DNA of 64,000 nucleotides. Source: Candidatus Poribacteria bacterium. GTDB taxonomy: Bacteria; Poribacteria; WGA-4E; WGA-3G. The notes beneath the pieces are model-generated. The model searched no databases and was not told where the DNA came from. It was given only the letters and a program-made list of their open reading frames with translations. The position numbers were made by a program, and so were the translations under genes. Shown here piece by piece: positions 9,201 through 16,459 of this stretch (position 1 is its first letter; every line of letters begins with the position of its first letter). The stretch lies in the NCBI GenBank assembly GCA_026706025.1, contig JAPOZO010000060.1, positions 1 through 64,000 of the forward strand. Reading direction: 5' to 3'.

Positions 9201-11882
9201 GTTGTTATAGGCGACGCCGAGACAGTAGCTGGCGGCGATGTTGTTTACGCCAATGCAAGCAACATGATTATAGGCGCGGTACTTGAAGACCCAACAGGGA
9301 CAGGATTATCCTTCGGCAGTGACGGATCGGATATTACGGTAGCAGACATGGAGGATTTAGTTGTTCCCGGTCAAATCAGTTCTAATGGCGTAGACCTGCT
9401 CGTTTGGAAACCGATAACACTCACGACTGATGGCACTACCGATGGACGATATAGTGTATATGTTACACCTGTTGATAAAGCCGGACGCGAGGGAAACACC
9501 GTTTATCGCGAATTCATTTATGATACGCAAGAACCAGAGATAATCGCTGCTGACCCGATAGATTTAAGTCAACCGGTCTCCTATATCAGTCAGAGTTTAA
9601 CGCAGTTCCACTTTACAGTTGTAGATGTCGGTCCTGCAGATATTGAGTTATCGGATCAGAAAGTGAGCCTCCGGGATGCAAATGGCAATTTAGTCCCTGC
9701 GCAGCTCACTAATGATACGAATAACCAACTCTTTTTTACGCTTGACCAGCCTTTACCTCTTGACGGTAGTATGGATGGTGAATACACCATTGTTATTGAG
9801 TTAGGAGATAAAGCTGGCAATGCCTTCACAGTTGAACATAGCATCGTCTATGATACGCAAGCACCGACGCTTGTTAGTACAGTCCCCGCTGATGGTTCAC
9901 TTCTCACCGAAGATGTCACACAGGTACAGGTAACGCTCAATGATGCGGGTGGTAGTGGTATCGACTGGACAAGGACTACGATAACACTGGTTAACCCGAG
10001 TGGACTCCAAATATCAGGTGAAATTGTCAGTAACGGCACAACAACCTTAACGCTTAGCACGAATCAACTCGTTGAGGATGGACGATACACTATCCGTGTT
10101 CAAGCTGTTGACCGCGCCGGAAACGGACAAGCAACCCGATTTGAACGGAATTTCCTATTGTCAAGGCGTTTGCCTACAATCGTTTCAACGGAACCGGTTA
10201 CAGCACCAGTAGACGAGGCCTTCACGAATGAAGAAATTGAGCAGATAGAAGTGGAACTCGAAACAGATGATGAAAATCATCTATCAACACTTCGCCTCTT
10301 AAATCCGGGGGATCAAGTTGTTGCTGGCCAACAACAGCGGGCATCTGGCAAGTTAATTTATAATCTGGTTCGACCCCTCGCGACTGACGGTTCCGAGGAC
10401 GGCCGCTATACGATTGAGTTTACGCCAATCAGTGCTTCCGGGCGCAACGGTGAAACGCAACGATTGACGTTCATATATGACACACAAGCACCAGAAATTG
10501 AAAGCGATGATGTAATCAATCTTGTCGTTGCACAACCCGGGGTTAATAATTCACTGACAGAGATTCGCGTCAACCTCACCGATAATACATCTGGTATTGA
10601 TTGGGAAAATCTCGACGAAAAATGGTTAACTTTTGAGCGATTATCACCAAACGCATCCAAAATTTCAGGGCGAGTTGACGACGATGGACAAGGTAACCTC
10701 ACTTTCCGCCTCACGGCACCCCTCGCAGACAACGGTTCCGCAGATGGCGAGTACCGAATTACCGTTAACCCCAAGGACCGCGCAGGAAACGATGATGAGC
10801 CTTATGAAAGGGTCTTTATCTACGATACCAGTCCGCCAATGATTGATGCTGGCACATTACTTATTAACGATGCTCCATTGCTTGTTGACATTAACACGGA
10901 CAATTATCCGACCGCAGTCTCTACAACCGGTGGTGTGGTCATACAAGCAAATATCTTTGATACAGGCTTGGGGGTCAATCTTGCACAATCAAAAATTACT
11001 GTGAGGCGTCCGGACGGATCGGAACTTTCTGGCAACACGCAGCAAAACGGCGTAGACACGATCGTTTTTAAATCAGATGGATTGACCCTTCGAGGAAACT
11101 ATCAAGTCGAAGTTACCAGTATTGGAAACGACTCCGAACTCCTCGGATTCGCTCCAACCGATTCCATCACAACAGAATTTCTCTATGAAACAGGTGAACC
11201 TACCGCTACTGTAACCAGTGATGGTGGTGAAACCGAACTAACCGATGAACCACTGCCGTTAGAAGGCACAGCCACCGACCCGGCGGGCACACAGCGCATC
11301 GGTGAAGGCGAAATTCCTGTTCAGGCATCCGGTGTCTGGCTTGTCGAAATCGTAGGGACCGGTCCAGACGATCAACCGATTGCCCCGGTCCCAGCGGTCG
11401 ATGACAGCAACGCGCAAGAAGAACCGTGGAGCCGCTGGTCAATCGACTTCCTGCCGACGCGTTCGGGTGAATACGACTTAGATGTCCGCGTCACAGATAA
11501 CGCAGGCAACTACGCCGTTTATGACATCGGAAAGTATACAATGTCTGTATCCCTCACCTTCCGTGGTTCAACATTTGGGTGGCCAAATCCGCTCCGCCTC
11601 TCACAACGAGATGTCGCTTTCTTCTCCTTTGATGTTAATGTACCCCTCGGGGAGACGATCGAACTCACTTTGAGCATCTATGATTGGAGTGGAGATATGG
11701 TGCTATCACAAACCTATCCGGATGTTGTTTCCGGACAGCGGAACGACCAATTGGTTAAATGGAATTTGGAGAACCAGTCAGGTAACACTGTCGCAAGAGG
11801 GCTCTACATCTTCCGTTTAGAAGCCGTCAATGCAGCAGGAAACAGTGCAAATGTTGTGGGCAAGGTGCTTGTTGTTGACTAA
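3279..11882 (+). CDS. Giant secreted Ig-repeat protein (about 2,867 aa)
   Basis: I place the start at GTG 3279 because AGGGAG (3267-3272) precedes it at good spacing. The open frame continues upstream to ATG 3156. A basic N-terminal stretch is followed by a hydrophobic segment at about residues 38-61 (WVNFLFFQIFVCFTALM ... VSA), which fits a signal peptide with a long N-region. The remainder is about 23 Ig-like modules of 85-115 residues, recognised by repeated DGSADG[ER]YTV then D.AGN endings. Four larger units of three modules each lie at 5814-9861. The C-terminus (WPNPLRLSQRD ... GLYIFRLEAVNAAGN) resembles FlgD-like Ig or type-A sorting domains. It probably acts as a long surface or adhesin-like protein. 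A PorV-like gene follows 115 bp downstream. Confidence 0.85.
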   Translation: MQKIKNMYGVAYKPAHKNRNQHKLGNNPTPKSPIRSRWVNFLFFQIFVCFTALMISTDVSAVSSVTLSVVDTEGDDTIFNGDNQRLRITISLSDDPSDLGPYDYILKVDGHDEVQIGSPGTIEENQTKTVVEAWNGGNLSEGTYTIRVEIRENGAAPDAEASFSDEATVTLDRTAPEISIGTDLTEFSPNGDRFLDAVTVYYSVDEDVTESELEFFRVVNDSETQFGRPERLEETAGEHTFFWDGADRNFRIFPDGQYKLRIKVVDKGGNSTQSDKTNPITIDTQAPVISRVVANENLTIVNGVFINAPIQSIKMTADDLGGTPIDFTDVDTALMVEAQDDTTIKGSLSQEGQSLTLSFGNRLDTASENGEYTISIAVADRAGNLAEKTLNFTFDNIAPNLTEVATSNGKLTPGSGVSTWTNFVEATLSDNIKNGLSLFDSTIRLTGPNGTVLGQQTQPTANKIRWLFLSPLLARDGLMDGTYTIEIDGVDKAGNRTGALQIPFIFDNLPPLVTLGPTEESPFTLNQDTIYHAQPLSQIVATFDDAGVGVDLDGDTRVTFGTKDAGDGLNTLPGRVILAKDRDQLAYVLETPLTSRDGTQDGHYVLNVQATDILGNTETYRYQFVYDTQLPALVSTAPAANETVSELSQVEIVLDEATSGIDFIQSTFRLTRSVDGNAVDVPVNLTSNGTDAATLTLAKPIALDGSDDGTYIIEISPMDLAGNVGVTVRREFYLVSQSQPEIRLTMPETTTVNNLTTVVAELSGYIGAGIDPNASTLTVRNAQGALITSTELERNEVNNLLTWNIETPLPRDGSADGEYTVTATFVDFIGQRLTQQFQLLLDTQFPAIESVQVATDSKPELATGSTTIVAEGFSQIIVTFENAQEDLVSGIDFANTGVTFTNPSGESISVNRLDDGANVLTLDFPALTQRGEYVLSVTPQDLAGNQSAAPLVYRLRVDVPLPTVTSVLIGDKLGTIVYLNGDATNIVATFADLSGAGLDLDDGGSTIAVTTESGLPAPGITTSNGTDQLTWTPTVLPTDGSADGRYTVTVTPKDKAGRQGDVIFRQFVYDTQAPRITAATPVSLIQPVTYINGSLTQLQFTVEDVGPAGLALDEQTIELLDAQGASVSATLTFDELNSQLYLTLDAPLAQDGSADGEYTVQLPLVDRSGNVLDSEQVFVYDSQVPRISSVSVNTESPLELFPQEVVEVPESISSITLQFQDAMGIDFINTGVTLTNPAGENIAVNRSDDGGNVLTLDFQVLTQRGEYILAITPQDLAGNQSAAPFVYRFRVGVPLPTVTSVLIGDKLGTIVYVNGEATNIVATFADLSGAGLDLDDGGSTIAVTTESGLPAPGITTSNGTDQLTWTPTVLPIDGSADGRYTVVVTPKDKAGRQGDAVYRQFVYDTQEPRITAATPMSLTQPVTYIGGSLTQFQFTVEDVGPAGLELSEQTIEILDAQGVPVDAISTFDEINSQLYLTLDAPLAQDGSADGEYVVKVSLVDQSGNMLESAQSFVYDSQVPRVSSVLINTETPVELVPQQITEVAESISSVTLQFEEATRVDFANTVVSLVGPDEQPIPINVSADGLTQLTARFVALTQAGLYTLSVTPQDIAGNVAQGAVQYAFRLDFVLPSVSIVELGGQIGDVVFLNGSDATIVATLLDGTGTGLALGDGGSSIVVTGPSGTIVPGQTHTDGENRLTWQPISLPTDGSADGRYTVAVTPVDKAGRQGDVVYRQFIYDTENPRITASSPIVLSQPVSYISDGLNQFSFTVEDVGPADLLLEAQSIELIDGSGNVVPATLTSDELTNQLYLTLSLPFARDGSVDGTYTVRLSLIDRAGNTSNSEHLLIYDSQVPQLSAVTVNTEPPIELVPQGTAEVLEPISSITIKFGEATRVDFVNTVVTLVSSGVAATSEVVDIPLTLQDDGTSQITASFPELNQLATYVLSVTPQDIAGNVATAPINYTFILDIPLPSVSSVVIGDAETVAGGDVVYANASNMIIGAVLEDPTGTGLSFGSDGSDITVADMEDLVVPGQISSNGVDLLVWKPITLTTDGTTDGRYSVYVTPVDKAGREGNTVYREFIYDTQEPEIIAADPIDLSQPVSYISQSLTQFHFTVVDVGPADIELSDQKVSLRDANGNLVPAQLTNDTNNQLFFTLDQPLPLDGSMDGEYTIVIELGDKAGNAFTVEHSIVYDTQAPTLVSTVPADGSLLTEDVTQVQVTLNDAGGSGIDWTRTTITLVNPSGLQISGEIVSNGTTTLTLSTNQLVEDGRYTIRVQAVDRAGNGQATRFERNFLLSRRLPTIVSTEPVTAPVDEAFTNEEIEQIEVELETDDENHLSTLRLLNPGDQVVAGQQQRASGKLIYNLVRPLATDGSEDGRYTIEFTPISASGRNGETQRLTFIYDTQAPEIESDDVINLVVAQPGVNNSLTEIRVNLTDNTSGIDWENLDEKWLTFERLSPNASKISGRVDDDGQGNLTFRLTAPLADNGSADGEYRITVNPKDRAGNDDEPYERVFIYDTSPPMIDAGTLLINDAPLLVDINTDNYPTAVSTTGGVVIQANIFDTGLGVNLAQSKITVRRPDGSELSGNTQQNGVDTIVFKSDGLTLRGNYQVEVTSIGNDSELLGFAPTDSITTEFLYETGEPTATVTSDGGETELTDEPLPLEGTATDPAGTQRIGEGEIPVQASGVWLVEIVGTGPDDQPIAPVPAVDDSNAQEEPWSRWSIDFLPTRSGEYDLDVRVTDNAGNYAVYDIGKYTMSVSLTFRGSTFGWPNPLRLSQRDVAFFSFDVNVPLGETIELTLSIYDWSGDMVLSQTYPDVVSGQRNDQLVKWNLENQSGNTVARGLYIFRLEAVNAAGNSANVVGKVLVVD
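5814..9861 (+). repeat. Four tandem ~1-kb units inside the giant gene
   Basis: Each unit is about 334 codons and holds three Ig-like modules, ending respectively in PQDLAGN, DKAGR and D.SGN/AGN motifs. Units begin near 5814, 6826, 7831 and 8836. The middle module of units 1 and 2 (about 6170-6500 and 7172-7502) is nearly identical in DNA at a spacing of 1002 bp. Units 3 and 4 are more diverged. The pattern indicates serial duplication, with the first two copies the most recent or homogenised. Confidence 0.8.
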
Positions 11883-11886
11883 GAAA

Positions 11887-11986
11887 GAAGTTACCAGTTA
11901 CCAGTTGTCAGTTACCAGAGGGAATAGTAACCAGTTACCAGATTAACTCCCTCTTAACTGGACACTGGACACTGGTAACTCTAAAA
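11887..11986. repeat. TTACCAGTT variant of the palindromic repeat
   Basis: GTTACCAGTTACCAGTTGTCAG on the left is answered by ACTGGACACTGGTAACT on the right. It is a TTATCAG to TTACCAG variant of the family seen at 62-187 and fills the gap between the giant gene and the PorV-like gene. Confidence 0.6.
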
Positions 11987-11997
11987 AAGGAGAATTC

Positions 11998-12981
11998 ATG
12001 ATGCTGAAAAGGGGAGCCGTTCAAATCGTAATGGCACTTCTCATAATAACTGCAGCTGCCCCAAGTTTGCACGCTGATATTAACGATGGCGCGGGAACAG
12101 TCGGTGCCGCTTTCCTGAAAATTGAAGGTGGCAGCCGACCCGCCGGATTGGGCGGTGCCTTCGCTGGACTTGCTAACGACATCAATACCATCTTTTGGAA
12201 TCCAGCAGGGTTAACCGCCGTCAATGACCGAGAATTGACCGCGATGCAACACTTTTCGTTCGCAGAAATTAACAACCAAACCATCGGATACGCGCAGCGC
12301 ATAGAACGGCTCGTTTGGGGTGCCAGTTTCCTCGGTAGTTTCACCGAAATTGAACGCCGACAGGGACCAACCGAAGATCCAGATAGTACCGCAACGATCG
12401 GTGGGTTTGCTACAGGTTTATCCCTCGCCTATCCACTCGGCGAAGCAATATCAGTTGGTGGTACAGCAAAGATAATTTCAGAGCAACTGGATATTCAGAA
12501 CGCCTATGGAGTTGCAGCAGATGTCGGATTAATTTTGCGCTTGCTTGACAATCACCTCGGTATTGGTGTTGCTGTTCAAAATGCGGGGGTCTTAGACGGT
12601 GGAGAAAACTTGCCGATGGCACTTCGGGCAGGAGTCGCTTACAGAACGTGGAAACAACCTGCTGCAGAAGCAGAGACAGATAAACCGATGCCGGCGCAGG
12701 AGGTATGGGCATTGGTCGCAGACGCACATCTCCCGCTTCTTGATGCAAATCCGAGTTTTCATATCGGGGCAGAGCGGTGGTTTTACGAGAGTATCGCGGC
12801 ACGCGTCGGATATCGAATCGGTCTGAACCAGAATCCAAGCGACGGATTAGCACTCGGCATCGGCGTACGACGCAGTGGTGAAGACGCGTTAGCAAGTATC
12901 GACTTCCAGTTTGATTACGCTTTCGTACCAGATGCTTATGTCGGCAACGCACATCGCGTCTCTTTCATCACACGCTTCTAA
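11998..12981 (+). CDS. PorV/PorQ family outer-membrane protein
   Basis: The 327-residue product has an N-terminal signal peptide (residues 1 to about 28) and the family opening AAFLKIEGGSRPAGLGGAF, then DINTIFWNPAGLTAV. These are typical of PorV/PorQ (UPF0164-like) beta-barrel proteins. PorV takes part in the type IX secretion outer-membrane shuttle in Bacteroidota, and relatives occur in other phyla. Start ATG 11998 (or 12001) follows AAGGAG closely. The C-terminus ends in an aromatic residue (ITRF), as expected for a barrel. Its place directly after the giant secreted protein supports a role in exporting or anchoring it, but no core type IX genes are in the window. Confidence 0.75.
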   Translation: MMLKRGAVQIVMALLIITAAAPSLHADINDGAGTVGAAFLKIEGGSRPAGLGGAFAGLANDINTIFWNPAGLTAVNDRELTAMQHFSFAEINNQTIGYAQRIERLVWGASFLGSFTEIERRQGPTEDPDSTATIGGFATGLSLAYPLGEAISVGGTAKIISEQLDIQNAYGVAADVGLILRLLDNHLGIGVAVQNAGVLDGGENLPMALRAGVAYRTWKQPAAEAETDKPMPAQEVWALVADAHLPLLDANPSFHIGAERWFYESIAARVGYRIGLNQNPSDGLALGIGVRRSGEDALASIDFQFDYAFVPDAYVGNAHRVSFITRF

Positions 12982-12982
12982 A

Positions 12983-13208
12983 TAGTTATCAGTTGTCAGT
13001 TTTTATAGTTGTCAGTTATCGGTTATCAGTTGTCAGTTAAGAGGGTTCTTGTGGAGGACCGTTGAGGTTAGTGTCCAAGCAACAGCAAACCTCAAGGCAG
13101 ACTGGCAACTCTTAAAATTGACTGCCTATTGCTGACTGCTATTCTTTCTGACAACTGAAAGATTTTTTCTCCGAAAAAATCGTACTGACGACTGACAACT
13201 GACAACTA
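12983..13208. repeat. TTATCAGTT-type palindromic repeat with inner hairpin
   Basis: It starts TTATCAGTTGTCAG and ends ACTGACGACTGACAACTG. It includes the inner hairpin GATTTTTTCTCCGAAAAAATC near 13159-13180. It lies between two converging genes, the PorV-like gene and nadA, where it may act as a bidirectional transcription end. Confidence 0.65.
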
Positions 13209-14336
13209 TTAAACACTTGCCTCAAGCATTCGTTCAATTGGCGTGCGGGCTTTGTCTATCGTCTCAGGACTCAGCGTAATCTCATATTCATCAAGGTCCT
13301 CGTCCCGATCAATCGCTTCCAAGATCTTTGCTATCTTGCCCAAATTGACTTGTGCCATGTGGGAACATCGGACCGAGCATGCTGTCCAGAATTGAACTTC
13401 TGGAAATTCCTGCGCCAAGTTAGAAGTTAACTCACATTCCGAGGCAACGAAAGCACGTTCGAGTTGTTTAGCTGCAACACGTTCCGCTATGTCCTTCATA
13501 ATCTGACTGGTACTGCCGTAAAAATCTGCTTCCTTTAAGACATTCGGCCGGCATTCCCAGTGCGCATATAACTTACGGTGGGAGTGTCCTTTCGGGATTT
13601 CAAAGGATTCACGGATGCCGAGAAGATCATCAAGTGTGAATTTTTCGTGAACCTCGCAAACTGCCCCGCGTGCTGTGTTGTCTTTGCCGGGATAGACGAC
13701 ATTTTTCTCGTCCTTCAACTCTTCCTCTAAATTCTGCGCGAAGAAGATATCCGGCACAAAGATCAGTGTATCCCCGGGCATAGATTTAGCGATGTGTGCT
13801 GCATTCGCTGACGTACAGCAGATATCCGATTCTGCTTTCGCGTCGGCGTAACTATTGATATAGATCATCACTGGTGCCCCGGGATACAGGGATTTCAGTT
13901 CCCTAACATCTTCAGCACCGAAGTTATCGGCGAGCGAGCACCCCGCTGTTTTATCGGCAACTAACACCGTTTTGCTCGGATTCAAAATTTTTGCTGTCTC
14001 CGCCATAAACGGTACACCGTTAAAAATTAGATACGGCGACTCTGTTTTCGCGGCATACATGCTCAAGCCGAGCGAATCGCCCTGCTCTTCTTTTTCCGAC
14101 AATCCAAAGACCAGCGGCTCCATATAGTTATGACCCAGCATCACAACGTTATGTTTCTGTTTCAATGTCCGTATTTTATGGACTGTCCTCGCGTGAGCCT
14201 CTATGTCAAGAAACGTTAAGCTTGGATGATGGCGGTTGTACAACTCCTGCTTAACGTCTTCAATACTGAGATCTGTCGTACAGTCTGGTGCATCTGTTGT
14301 ATGGGAAGTTTCTCCCTTAGAATGCATGCTGATCAC
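13209..14336 (-). CDS. nadA: Quinolinate synthase
   Basis: The 375-residue product makes quinolinate from iminoaspartate and dihydroxyacetone phosphate, the second step of de novo NAD synthesis. The enzyme uses a [4Fe-4S] cluster. Motifs seen are HNYMEP near residue 69, KTAGCSLAD, INSYADAKAESDICCTSANA, CEVHEKF, HWECRP and the C-terminal WTACSVRCSHM. These supply the conserved cysteines and substrate residues. There is an N-terminal extension of about 40 residues; an internal Met at residue 4 is an alternative start. No nadB or nadC is nearby. A good promoter lies upstream (14479-14508). Both termini are complete. Confidence 0.95.
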   Translation of the reverse strand: MISMHSKGETSHTTDAPDCTTDLSIEDVKQELYNRHHPSLTFLDIEAHARTVHKIRTLKQKHNVVMLGHNYMEPLVFGLSEKEEQGDSLGLSMYAAKTESPYLIFNGVPFMAETAKILNPSKTVLVADKTAGCSLADNFGAEDVRELKSLYPGAPVMIYINSYADAKAESDICCTSANAAHIAKSMPGDTLIFVPDIFFAQNLEEELKDEKNVVYPGKDNTARGAVCEVHEKFTLDDLLGIRESFEIPKGHSHRKLYAHWECRPNVLKEADFYGSTSQIMKDIAERVAAKQLERAFVASECELTSNLAQEFPEVQFWTACSVRCSHMAQVNLGKIAKILEAIDRDEDLDEYEITLSPETIDKARTPIERMLEASV

Positions 14337-14478
14337 GCTCCAAGTTGATCACTAATAAAAAGGGCTGCTTCTCTACAAACTAACGAAATGGAAAAATTGT
14401 GAGTCTTGTCGCACTTTAGGATGTAAGAGATTGGCAAACTGCAGACGCTATTAGCGATTCTTTTTATTCATTCCTATT

Positions 14479-14508
14479 AGGATACACTTAACATATTTCT
14501 TTTGTCAA
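14479..14508 (-). promoter_or_regulatory. Probable promoter of nadA
   Basis: On the minus strand TTGACA (14508-14503) and TATCCT (14484-14479) are separated by 18 bp. This would give a leader of roughly 135 nt before the nadA start. Confidence 0.5.
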
Positions 14509-14535
14509 GTCCTAATCTATCGAAATGCCATATAA

Positions 14536-15210
14536 ATGCAAAATCTATGTCAAATTTCTTGCGTAAAAAGGAAAATTTGCGCTGCGGCACTTATTTTATT
14601 CCTAATTTGCGGGTGGACACCGACTGCAGAGAGTATTTCCGTTAAACTGAGAGGAAAAATTGCCTTGGCTGGAATTCTTTCAGGCCTCGCTTATGCAACA
14701 CACGTGCTTGTTAAACGCGATAGGCGGGCAATAGAGAAATTGGAATTTCACCTCGGCCCGCCTGATGGCGTTGTTCAGTTTGAACGTGGATTTGACTCGT
14801 GGCGTATTAACTACTATAGAGAGCAGTGCTATCTGTTTAGGAACAACCGTTTCATCGGAAAAAAAGTGTTTAAGGTTCCCTTTTCCAACTCTGACGCGTC
14901 CCCAAATTCCATAGAACCGCTTCGATGGAAGGGTGGAAGCCTGGAAGGAAGAAATACGCTTCCAATCTTCCAGTCTTCCAATCTTTTGCCCTTTCTTATT
15001 GATACGCCCGTTTTAGGGAACCCCAGGTGGTTGCAGCTTTCCCCTTTGCGTCCACAGCGAGTCCCTCAATTTGTATCTTCCGATCTTTATCGGTTGGGAG
15101 ACGAAGGTCTGCTTCGGTCGCTTTCAAGTTGGTCGTCACGAAGATTGTGTCTAACATGGTGGCATCTTCACGCACGCCGATACGCAGCACCGTCTCACCG
15201 GCTTCCTTGA
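14536..15210 (+). CDS. Small membrane/exported protein with read-through 3' end
   Basis: The frame encodes an N-terminal hydrophobic segment (CAAALILFLICGW) resembling a signal or anchor, a second short hydrophobic stretch near residue 45, and a compact region with LEFHLGPPDGVVQFERGF and YREQCYLFRNNRF. The plausible protein ends near residue 115. After that the frame runs through a GGAAG/CTTCC-rich repeat (about 14929-14994) and then antisense through the last 215 bp of the gene on the other strand. The original stop may have been lost when the repeat arrived. No clear ribosome site precedes ATG 14536. I do not recognise the family. Confidence 0.45.
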   Translation: MQNLCQISCVKRKICAAALILFLICGWTPTAESISVKLRGKIALAGILSGLAYATHVLVKRDRRAIEKLEFHLGPPDGVVQFERGFDSWRINYYREQCYLFRNNRFIGKKVFKVPFSNSDASPNSIEPLRWKGGSLEGRNTLPIFQSSNLLPFLIDTPVLGNPRWLQLSPLRPQRVPQFVSSDLYRLGDEGLLRSLSSWSSRRLCLTWWHLHARRYAAPSHRLP

Positions 15211-15664
15211 ACTTCCATTCCCGTTCAAACGTCCCACCGTCTAACCAATGATTGATACGGTCCCAATGCCAAAAACCACCTTGTGCGACACCCCAGCGGA
15301 ACTCGGTATTCTGGGTTTTTTGCGCATCTTCGTCCGGGTCGGCAGGTTGCCAAGTCACCCAAAATGAATCACTATTCCCATCCCAAGCAATGACATGCCC
15401 CCACAGCGCGTAGGTATCCGGCTGAGGAATATTGATAATAAACTCAGCGTAGCCTGTACCACCGCCACCTGTGGCAGGATCCCCTTCCATCCAGATGAAT
15501 TTCCCATCAGAAGCATCTTTATCATCGGCAATGATCATCGGTTCTACAATCTCGTCTGCCAACTCGGCTTCAAGCGCAATTTCGACTTCAGCACTAAGCT
15601 CCACAATTCCACATAAGAATACAGTAAGTATCATCAGCGTCAATATTGTTCCGTGTTTCACCAA
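14996..15664 (-). CDS. Secreted carbohydrate-binding-like domain protein (copy A)
   Basis: The 222-residue product has a signal peptide ending near ELSA (residue 25) and a single beta-rich domain. Its opening EAELADEIVEPMIIADD and the motifs YAEFIINIPQPDTYALWG and SFWVTWQPADPD recall CBM35/CBM6-like or malectin-like sugar-binding domains. The start is TTG 15664 or GTG 15661, preceded by AAGGAGA. It is a tandem paralogue of the gene at 15735-16388: the middle of the protein, including RINHWLDGGTFEREW, is nearly identical. The tail KAATTWGSLKRAYQ is a variant of the C-terminal motif shared with two other secreted proteins here. The ligand is unknown. Confidence 0.75.
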   Translation of the reverse strand: MVKHGTILTLMILTVFLCGIVELSAEVEIALEAELADEIVEPMIIADDKDASDGKFIWMEGDPATGGGGTGYAEFIINIPQPDTYALWGHVIAWDGNSDSFWVTWQPADPDEDAQKTQNTEFRWGVAQGGFWHWDRINHWLDGGTFEREWKFKEAGETVLRIGVREDATMLDTIFVTTNLKATEADLRLPTDKDRKIQIEGLAVDAKGKAATTWGSLKRAYQ

Positions 15665-15734
15665 AGGTCTCCTTTCTACTCTCTAAGATACGAGCGGTTG
15701 TATTAAACCGCCCGTAGTCAGGTTAAGTCAATTA

Positions 15735-16388
15735 CTATCTCCCTGCTTTCAGCTTTCCCCACGTTGTCGCGAGTTTATCTTGTGGTTCAACAGGCGTTAA
15801 AGAATCTTCCGGAATCGGATCGCGAGGGTTGACCTCTGCTTCGTCCTCGGAGAGGTTATCAGTGATGTAAATAACATCCAACATACAAGCATCTTCCCGG
15901 ACTGCGATGCGGAGCGTGGTTTCTCCAGCTTCCGCTATCTCCCATTCCCGTTCAAATGTGCCGCCATCTAACCAGTGATTGATACGGTCCCAGTGCCATT
16001 CATTGCCTTGGGCGACACCCCAGCGGAACTCGGTGTTCTGGGTTTCTTGCGCGTTTTCATCGGGATCAGCAGGTTGCCAGGTTACCCAGAATGAATCGCT
16101 GTTGCCATCCCATGCAAGGACTTTTCCCCACAGGGCGTAGGTGCCGGGTGCTGAAATATGGAGCTTATATTCTGCCCAACCTTCACCACCACCACCCGTG
16201 GCAGGATCCCCTTCCATCCATATAAATTGCCCCCCGGAAGCCGCATCATCATCGGCAACTATCATTGGTGCTTCAATCGTATCCGCCGCTTCTGCTTCAA
16301 TTGCTCGTTCATAACCATAACTTATGCCGACCGTGAGTAATAAACCGAAGGTGAAAAGTGTACCAAATACCAATGTCTTGAAACACAT
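15735..16388 (-). CDS. Secreted carbohydrate-binding-like domain protein (copy B)
   Basis: The 217-residue product has a signal peptide (residues 1 to about 26, ending near ISYG) and the same single domain as its downstream paralogue. Shared segments include FIWMEGDPATGGGG, YALWGKVLAWDGNSDSFWV and TEFRWGVAQG. Start ATG 16388 follows AAAGGAG. The C-terminus is a linker plus LTPVEPQDKLATTWGKLK, almost the same as the tail of the LamG protein at 18698-19483. The 70-bp gap to copy A suggests an operon made by gene duplication. The fold resembles CBM35/malectin-like modules, but I cannot name a ligand. Confidence 0.8.
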   Translation of the reverse strand: MCFKTLVFGTLFTFGLLLTVGISYGYERAIEAEAADTIEAPMIVADDDAASGGQFIWMEGDPATGGGGEGWAEYKLHISAPGTYALWGKVLAWDGNSDSFWVTWQPADPDENAQETQNTEFRWGVAQGNEWHWDRINHWLDGGTFEREWEIAEAGETTLRIAVREDACMLDVIYITDNLSEDEAEVNPRDPIPEDSLTPVEPQDKLATTWGKLKAGR

Positions 16389-16459
16389 AAAGATATCTCC
16401 TTTTTCTTAGTAAAGTTTTGCCCTTTAGAATGCCTTGGGCATACCTGTTAACTACCATT

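Noticed and set aside
12410-12952. 180-codon open frame antisense to the PorV-like gene
   Set aside because: The plus-strand gene has clear family motifs and a signal peptide, while the antisense frame has none.
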